A stretch of 11,266 bases of DNA, taken from assembly GCA_028817255.1 (NCBI GenBank), contig JAPPQA010000124.1:1-11266 (forward strand). Reading direction: 5' to 3'. How positions within the stretch are numbered: the stretch's first letter is position 1; every line of letters begins with the position of its first letter. Made by a program: the position numbers and the translations under genes. The notes under the pieces were generated by a model. It had not been told where the DNA came from, made no database searches, and saw nothing but the letters and a program-made list of their open reading frames with translations. This document shows, in pieces, positions 6,650-11,266 of the stretch. The DNA is from Gammaproteobacteria bacterium (lineage in GTDB: Bacteria > Pseudomonadota > Gammaproteobacteria > Porifericomitales > Porifericomitaceae).

Positions 6650-9600
6650 TTACTTTGGCGCTGCCAGCAGAATGGCCTCCAGCAGGCGCTTCTCCTCGTT
6701 GCCGGCAGGGTATAGCGCCGCCAGCGCGTTGGCAAGGCGCAGGAAGCCGGGGCCGCGTTCCCTTTCGCCCCGGATGAGGGCGCGCAGGGCGTGGGCGCGG
6801 CCGCCGACCTGGAACAGCATGGCGGCATGGACGCGGTCCAAGGTAGTGGCCGCCGCGGATTGCAGCTCCGCTTCGTCCATCAACGGGCGCTTGCCGCCGC
6901 GCCGCTTGCGCGGCCTGATGGCAGATTCCAACTCGGGGAATAACACCGTCTGAATATTCGCCGTCGGTTCGCTTACCACCCACTCCGCCGCCTCCGCCCC
7001 GTCGTCTTCGCCGAATAGTTGTTTCGCCCGCTCGCGCACCGGCAGCAGCCGCACCACGCCCTTTTTGGTTTCGACGATGCGGCCTTCCCAGTTATCCAGT
7101 TCGATGCCCATCGGCTGCGCGAAGCGCCGCGCCAGGTCATAGGGACAACTCAGCCCTTTGCCTTTGCCGCCGCCGGCGTCGCCCTCATCCTCAGCTTCGC
7201 CCTCCGCGCCGCTTTGCTGCGCGCCGTTGCCGCTGGTGGTGGCTTGCAGCGTCCACAGAAACAGCGCCGTCAGCCGCGCATCTTCCTCCAGCGCGCCGGC
7301 GGCGCCGTTGCGGGCTTGCGCTTCGGCGGTGCCGAGGATGTTGCCGAGCGCGGTGCGGCCGACTGTCCCCCATACCCGTTCCAGGTATTCCCGCAGTTCG
7401 ATCTCCCGGCCCGCGGCGGTCTCCACCCTGCGGTAGCGGCTGAAGATCTCCAGCGCCGGGCCGATGCAGGCGAAGATCAGGTCGGCGCCGTGTACGCCTT
7501 CGCTTTGCAGGCGCTCGATCCAGTCGCCGACGCGCCCCGGCAGCTCGTGCAGCACATCGGCCCAGTCGCCGATGCCGGCGGCGTCATCGCGCGGGCGGCA
7601 GATGAGGTGTACGCTGGTGGCGAGGGCAGCGGAGTCGCGGGCGCGCAGGCGCGAGCCCATTTCGGTGGCGATGGGCCAGGAGCCGGTGATGGTCCAGCCG
7701 CCGTTGATTAGACCCGACAGCAGCGCCTCCCAACCCTCGGTGGTTTTATGGGCGAATACCACTGTGCCGATGCCGTCGGATCGGAGCACGCGGCGGCCTT
7801 CGGTGAAGGCGCTGGCCATGGAGTCTTCAAAGAATTTGCGATCCTTGACTCGGCCGTCACAACGCTTGGTTTCATCCTGTACCGCCTCGCGCTCTTTGGG
7901 CGAGAGAGGGTTTGCCGGGTCAAAATGGTCGCGCAAAAGCGGGTGATCCGGCAGAGCGCGTTTGAGCCAGACCAGAAAGAAGTCGGACAAGTCGGCGTAG
8001 GGAATGGCGTCGTAGTAGGGCGGGTCGGTGAACCAGACACTGGCGGTTTCGTTGGGCAGGGGATGGTTGGTGGCGTCGGCAGGCTGAATTTGGCCGGGTT
8101 CTTGACCAATATCACCGACAGATTTAAGTGCATCGGCACTTCGTTTATAGGCGCTCAGGAATGACCCGCTTGAATCACATGGAGGCACAGATTCACAGAA
8201 GTCCCAAGCCATTCCTATTGCCTGCCGAGCCAGTAAGTGTACCGGGCATTCTGCATCTGGTTTCCACGGTGCCATCGCATTGCCCAAGTCGGCTGTCTTG
8301 TTGATTGTGATACCTAACAAGGTGCTCGTTGCCGAATCAGAGTTGGTGATGTCAACAATCAACCATCCCAATTCCACCAATGCTACCTTCTGCCGCATCG
8401 TAAAAAGATCGCCCCATTCTTTCATGCCGTAACGGTGAAGGCTGAACGCACGGCCCGCGCCTGAACCGCCGCCAGCAGGAGAGGGTTCATCCGGTACCGG
8501 ACAAAGCCCCTGCCTGCCTCCGCTTTCCCATTCGTCCAACATCGCCTGCAACCGCAGCTGCGATTCGCGCACCGCCGCATAGTCAGCCTGTGTCGGCAGG
8601 CGGTAGTGGCGCCCCTGCTCACCGGGCTTGAGCGTCACCACTGCCGTCATGCGCGCGCCGCCGCTACGCTCGCCGTTTTCGTCAAACACCACATCCGCGC
8701 CGCCGCGCTGGGCGCTGAGTTGCGCCCGCACCCGTTCTACTGGCAGCACCGTGTTGCAACAAAGGCAAGTGGCGTTACCGCGCACCACCGTGCCGCCGGC
8801 CACTTCCTTGTTTCCTTTCGGCGCAAAGATCTTGAACTCCACCCGCGGCGGCGCACCCCGGGGATGCACAGCTTGCGCGTACAGCGCCCATTTACGCTTG
8901 GGTTTCTTGCATAGCCACAGCGAGCGCAGCAGCGGAATCTCCGCCCCGCATTTGGGCGACTCGCAGCGCACCGTGCGCGCCCATAGATAGGCGATGGGTT
9001 TTGCGCCGTCGGCATCGGCCGGGTAGAGATCGGCCAACTCCGCCTCGGCCCGCGCCTTGATCTCGTTGCCCGCACGGCGCAGTTCCTCGGCCAGTTCCGG
9101 CCCATGGCGCGGGATGTCCTCCAGCATCACCTTCAGAATCAGACACGCCACCGGGTTGAGGTCGCTGGCAAAGGCGTCGCAGCCCAGCCGCAGCGCCTCC
9201 AGCGGAATGCTGCCGCCGCCGGCGAAGGGGTCCACCACCAGCGGCGCATCTTCGCCGGGATGCGCGGCTTTGACCAATGCGCGGGCCGTCTTCAGATAGG
9301 CTGTAGAGGCGGCGTTGTCCCAGTTGGCGAAATCCGCAATGAAGCGCAGCAGAGCCTTTCGTAGCCCCACATCCGTCCGCAGCGTTTGCCCCCACCCTCG
9401 GGGCCGCCCCGACATCCCCAGCAGTGCCTCCCGCGCCGCCTTGCGAAACGCCGGCGGGCAACCGTCATCGCAGGGGTCCGGCAACAGCAGTGCCAGCAAC
9501 AGTGCCCGCGACGAAGCCAGGGGCCGCCGCGCCCACCACAGATGCAGGGTGCTGGGATGCCCATGCCGAATGGACTTCTCCCGCACCGCATGGCGCGAAA

Positions 9601-9655
9601 CTTCCGCAATCGGAAAGTCCACCTCAGCGAGTCGTCGGCAATGTCGGGGGATCAC
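6650..9655 (-). CDS. DUF1156 family adenine-specific DNA methyltransferase (COG1743-like, with zinc-ribbon cysteines)
   Basis: The protein has 1001 residues. The N-terminal DUF1156 signature is clear: EVDFPIAEVS, then REKSIRHGHPSTLHLWWARRPLASSRA (about 12-51). The SAM-binding motif is VDPFAGGGSIPLEA (141-154), followed by SDLNP. Cys pairs at 231/236 and 297/300 look like a zinc ribbon. The catalytic DPPYYDAIPY lies near residue 544, after the SAM motif, consistent with an amino (N6-adenine) methyltransferase. The start is GTG at 9655, 7 nt after the TPR stop. A GGGAGG lies there but is only 1-2 nt from the GTG, so translation is probably coupled, and the exact start is less certain than the rest. 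It likely modifies host DNA as the self-marking part of a DUF1156/DUF499 locus. Residues ~418-518 are encoded by noticeably AT-richer DNA, suggesting mosaic origin. Confidence 0.9.
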   Translation of the reverse strand: MIPRHCRRLAEVDFPIAEVSRHAVREKSIRHGHPSTLHLWWARRPLASSRALLLALLLPDPCDDGCPPAFRKAAREALLGMSGRPRGWGQTLRTDVGLRKALLRFIADFANWDNAASTAYLKTARALVKAAHPGEDAPLVVDPFAGGGSIPLEALRLGCDAFASDLNPVACLILKVMLEDIPRHGPELAEELRRAGNEIKARAEAELADLYPADADGAKPIAYLWARTVRCESPKCGAEIPLLRSLWLCKKPKRKWALYAQAVHPRGAPPRVEFKIFAPKGNKEVAGGTVVRGNATCLCCNTVLPVERVRAQLSAQRGGADVVFDENGERSGGARMTAVVTLKPGEQGRHYRLPTQADYAAVRESQLRLQAMLDEWESGGRQGLCPVPDEPSPAGGGSGAGRAFSLHRYGMKEWGDLFTMRQKVALVELGWLIVDITNSDSATSTLLGITINKTADLGNAMAPWKPDAECPVHLLARQAIGMAWDFCESVPPCDSSGSFLSAYKRSADALKSVGDIGQEPGQIQPADATNHPLPNETASVWFTDPPYYDAIPYADLSDFFLVWLKRALPDHPLLRDHFDPANPLSPKEREAVQDETKRCDGRVKDRKFFEDSMASAFTEGRRVLRSDGIGTVVFAHKTTEGWEALLSGLINGGWTITGSWPIATEMGSRLRARDSAALATSVHLICRPRDDAAGIGDWADVLHELPGRVGDWIERLQSEGVHGADLIFACIGPALEIFSRYRRVETAAGREIELREYLERVWGTVGRTALGNILGTAEAQARNGAAGALEEDARLTALFLWTLQATTSGNGAQQSGAEGEAEDEGDAGGGKGKGLSCPYDLARRFAQPMGIELDNWEGRIVETKKGVVRLLPVRERAKQLFGEDDGAEAAEWVVSEPTANIQTVLFPELESAIRPRKRRGGKRPLMDEAELQSAAATTLDRVHAAMLFQVGGRAHALRALIRGERERGPGFLRLANALAALYPAGNEEKRLLEAILLAAPK
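6654..6761. repeat. Direct repeat, copy 2 (3' end of the intact DUF1156 gene)
   Basis: This is the partner of 4825-4932, lying inside the last codons of the intact methyltransferase. The shared part ends 1 nt before the third base of the stop triplets' frame context: here the frame ends AAG-TAA, in the other copy AAA-TGA. Each copy is followed within 3-7 nt by the ATG of an SMC/ABC-like ATPase gene. Confidence 0.93.
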
Positions 9656-9662
9656 GCCTCCC

Positions 9663-11195
9663 TCACGATTTGCATCCCGCCTCCCGCATCAGCTGCTCTA
9701 CCTGCTCCACTCTTGGGCGTACGCCAATCTCCGCATAGAGATCGCGCGCCAAGCCCCACAGTCTGCAAGTTTCCGCCAAGTCGCCTCGTTTTCTAGAAAC
9801 GCTCCCGAGATTTCTATAGTCGGCTGCCATACCCTCCTTGTACCCCAGCTGTTTATTGATCGCCAATGCTTTTCGATACATTCTTTCTGCGCCGTCCAGA
9901 ACCCCCCGGGTGGAGAACACGCTCCCGAGATTTCCGCAGACGCTTGCCATGTCCTCCTTGCACCCCAGCTCTTCATGGATCGCCAATGCTTTTCGATACA
10001 TTCTTTCTGCGCCATCCAGTTCCCCCCGGATGAAGCACACGTTCCCGAGATTGGCGTAGTTGTTTGCTATGCCCTCCTTGAGCCCCAGCTTTTCATGGAT
10101 TTCCAATGCTTTTCTATGCATCCTTTCTGCGCCGTCCAAGTCGCTTCGGGTAGAGAACACGTTCCCGAGATTTCCGTAGGCGTTTGCCATACTCTCCTTG
10201 TGCCCCAACTCTTCTTCAATTTCCAATACTTTTTGATACATCTTCTCTGCGCGGTCCATATCGTCTCGCTTGAAAAACACAATCCCGAGATTTCCGTAGG
10301 CGTTTGCCATGCCCTCCTTGCGTCCCAGTTTTTCATTGATCTCCAATGCTTTTCGATGCATCTTCTCTGCGCGGTCCAGATCGCCCCGGGTGGAGAACAC
10401 GAGCCCAAGATTTCCGTAGGCGTTTGCCATGCCCTCCTTGCACTCCAGTTTTTCATTGATCTCCAATGCTTTTCGATACATTTCCTCCGTGCGGTCCAGA
10501 TCGCCCTGGATGGAGAATACGTTCCCAAGATTACCCCAGGCGATAGCCCGATATTCATTGCTATTATTTCTGTCGCCAAGAGCGAGCACCTTTCGATAAG
10601 CGAATTCCGCTTTCTCCAAGTTGCCAATCCGACGATACAAATGGCCTAACCAGTTCCAGGCATCCGCGTTGTCGGGGTCGAGTTCGATTGCCTCCTTATA
10701 TGCATGCAGTGCCTTTTGGGTATCATGGTAGAAAGCGATGGCGCCGATATGGCAAGCAGCACGGGCGGCCTCGCGTAGAGCAAGGCGTCCTTTCTTCCGG
10801 CTTTCTTCAAGGATATTCCGGAACAGTGCTTCCGCGGCCTCGGCGTGGCCTGCCTTTAATTCTGTCAGAGCCTGTTCGAATTGATCGAGATTATCAGCCG
10901 TGCGGGAGCGTTGTTGCAGGTTTGCTATGGCTTCTGTTAATGCTTTCCGGGCCTGTTTATTCTGTTCGTGGAGGGCAGCGTTTTCGGATTGAAGATGATC
11001 TATTTCAGATTCTGCTTTACCCAACATTCGCGTCGCTTCGGCATATTTATCGGCGAGATCATTCACATCAAAGGTGACACCTGGATTCGCAGTTGCAGGA
11101 GTATTCGGGCTATCTCCACTGCCTCGCCGAAATAACCGAGCAAAAAATCCAGCAATTGCCTTGCTCACTAAAGCAGTACCTAATCCGTCAAACAT
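9663..11195 (-). CDS. TPR-repeat protein with N-terminal coiled coil
   Basis: The protein has 510 residues from ATG 11195. A TTG two codons upstream is also in frame but lies only 3 nt from the Shine-Dalgarno, so the ATG is preferred. Residues 3-23 form a hydrophobic/amphipathic helix ending in Arg-Arg, followed by a Pro/Thr linker. Residues 45-100 are a likely coiled coil. Two 34-residue TPRs cover about 145-212. Seven 40-residue TPR units with a GNLG-type core (starting near 221, 261, 301, 341, 381, 421 and 461) fill most of the rest. No enzymatic domain is seen. TPR arrays bind peptides or proteins, so a sensor or scaffold role for the downstream methyltransferase and nucleases is plausible inference. 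The gene is first in the block and ends 7 nt before the methyltransferase GTG. It is not a known fixed member of DUF1156/DUF499 loci as far as I recall. Confidence 0.88.
   Translation of the reverse strand: MFDGLGTALVSKAIAGFFARLFRRGSGDSPNTPATANPGVTFDVNDLADKYAEATRMLGKAESEIDHLQSENAALHEQNKQARKALTEAIANLQQRSRTADNLDQFEQALTELKAGHAEAAEALFRNILEESRKKGRLALREAARAACHIGAIAFYHDTQKALHAYKEAIELDPDNADAWNWLGHLYRRIGNLEKAEFAYRKVLALGDRNNSNEYRAIAWGNLGNVFSIQGDLDRTEEMYRKALEINEKLECKEGMANAYGNLGLVFSTRGDLDRAEKMHRKALEINEKLGRKEGMANAYGNLGIVFFKRDDMDRAEKMYQKVLEIEEELGHKESMANAYGNLGNVFSTRSDLDGAERMHRKALEIHEKLGLKEGIANNYANLGNVCFIRGELDGAERMYRKALAIHEELGCKEDMASVCGNLGSVFSTRGVLDGAERMYRKALAINKQLGYKEGMAADYRNLGSVSRKRGDLAETCRLWGLARDLYAEIGVRPRVEQVEQLMREAGCKS
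9756..10553. repeat. Tandem 120-bp coding repeats of the TPR gene
   Basis: The DNA repeats with an exact 120-bp period, about six and a half copies. Phrases such as 'ccaatgctttt' and 'gagatttccg' recur at the same phase. Each unit encodes one 40-residue TPR. Neighbouring units are much more alike at DNA level than function alone would require, suggesting recent unit duplication or gene conversion and possible copy-number change. Confidence 0.9.
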
Positions 11196-11204
11196 GCCCA
11201 AATC

Positions 11205-11210
11205 CCTCCT
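11205..11210 (-). promoter_or_regulatory. Ribosome binding site of the TPR gene
   Basis: AGGAGG on the minus strand lies 9 nt before ATG 11195, close to ideal spacing. It is the strongest ribosome binding site in the window and decides the ATG over the upstream TTG. A hairpin at 11213-11233 stands immediately 5' of it. Confidence 0.75.
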
Positions 11211-11212
11211 TT

Positions 11213-11233
11213 ACTCCCCCCTTGAGGGGGAGT
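11213..11233. repeat. 8-bp inverted repeat, part of a REP-like intergenic element
   Basis: ACTCCCCC and GGGGGAGT pair perfectly across a 5-nt loop. A second small hairpin (GGGC-GCAA-GCCC, 11245-11256) follows, itself flanked by GAC/GTC. Paired C/G-run hairpins of this type are often dispersed many times between genes in proteobacterial genomes. Only one copy is visible here, so dispersal is inferred. No promoter is recognisable in 11202-11266; it probably lies beyond the window. Confidence 0.6.
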
Positions 11234-11244
11234 CGGCAAGACGA

Positions 11245-11256
11245 GGGCGCAAGCCC
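11245..11256. repeat. Second small hairpin with a GNRA-like loop in the right-edge element
   Basis: GGGC pairs with GCCC around GCAA, and outer GAC (11240-11242) can pair with GTC (11260-11262). Together with the preceding hairpin it makes a two-stem unit that may be a REP/BIME-like repeat or, if transcribed, part of the TPR leader RNA. Confidence 0.4.
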
Positions 11257-11266
11257 GATGTCGCGC

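Noticed and set aside
4825..6761. Insertion sequence or integrase-mediated element around the OLD gene
   Set aside because: No transposase, integrase, terminal inverted repeats or short target duplication is visible; the repeats are simply gene ends.
9756..10553. CRISPR-like array
   Set aside because: The 120-bp period is a coding multiple of 40 codons in the TPR frame, without constant repeats separated by unique spacers.
9315..10649. Long plus-strand open frame (444 codons) across the TPR gene
   Set aside because: It is the antisense shadow of the 120-bp repeats; its apparent protein repeats mirror the TPR units and it has no recognisable domain.

Overview
The window comes from a GC-rich bacterial chromosome, probably a proteobacterium, though no marker in it fixes the lineage. 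All genes lie on the minus strand and read right to left as one compact, operon-like block. I interpret it as a defence island. It has a DUF1156 adenine-specific DNA methyltransferase and a DUF499 AAA-type ATPase as its outer framework, and it ends against the 5' end of the housekeeping repair gene mutM at the left edge.

Layout in transcription order: (i) a dispersed-repeat-like pair of hairpins and a good Shine-Dalgarno at the right edge (11205-11256); (ii) a TPR protein with seven near-regular 40-residue repeats (9663-11195); (iii) the DUF1156 methyltransferase (6650-9655), 7 nt downstream; (iv) an OLD-family ATPase/TOPRIM nuclease (4988-6646), 3 nt downstream; (v) a 58-codon remnant carrying a second copy of the methyltransferase 3' end (4821-4997); (vi) an SMC/ABC-like ATPase of the DUF3696/AAA_21 kind (3464-4813); (vii) a PIN-domain nuclease whose start codon directly abuts the ATPase stop (2999-3463); (viii) a 65-nt gap with a perfect -10-like hexamer; (ix) the DUF499 ATPase (147-2933); (x) a 91-nt gap and the first 18 codons of mutM. 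No stretch above 300 nt lacks a gene.

How the parts may work together: DUF1156 plus DUF499 proteins are the methylase and ATPase of a known predicted defence or modification locus type (helicase-methylase-ATPase, 'Hma'-like). No helicase is visible here. Two further nuclease/ATPase units sit between the two core genes: the OLD nuclease alone, and the ATPase+PIN pair. The ATPase+PIN pair is visibly poorer in GC than its neighbours. The OLD gene is bracketed by a ~105-bp direct repeat of the methyltransferase 3' end, a scar of modular insertion or allele exchange. Recombination between the copies would remove the OLD gene while leaving the methyltransferase intact. The most interesting points are this scar-bounded nested cassette, the ATPase+PIN pair as a possible two-gene effector, and the TPR protein coupled to the methyltransferase.
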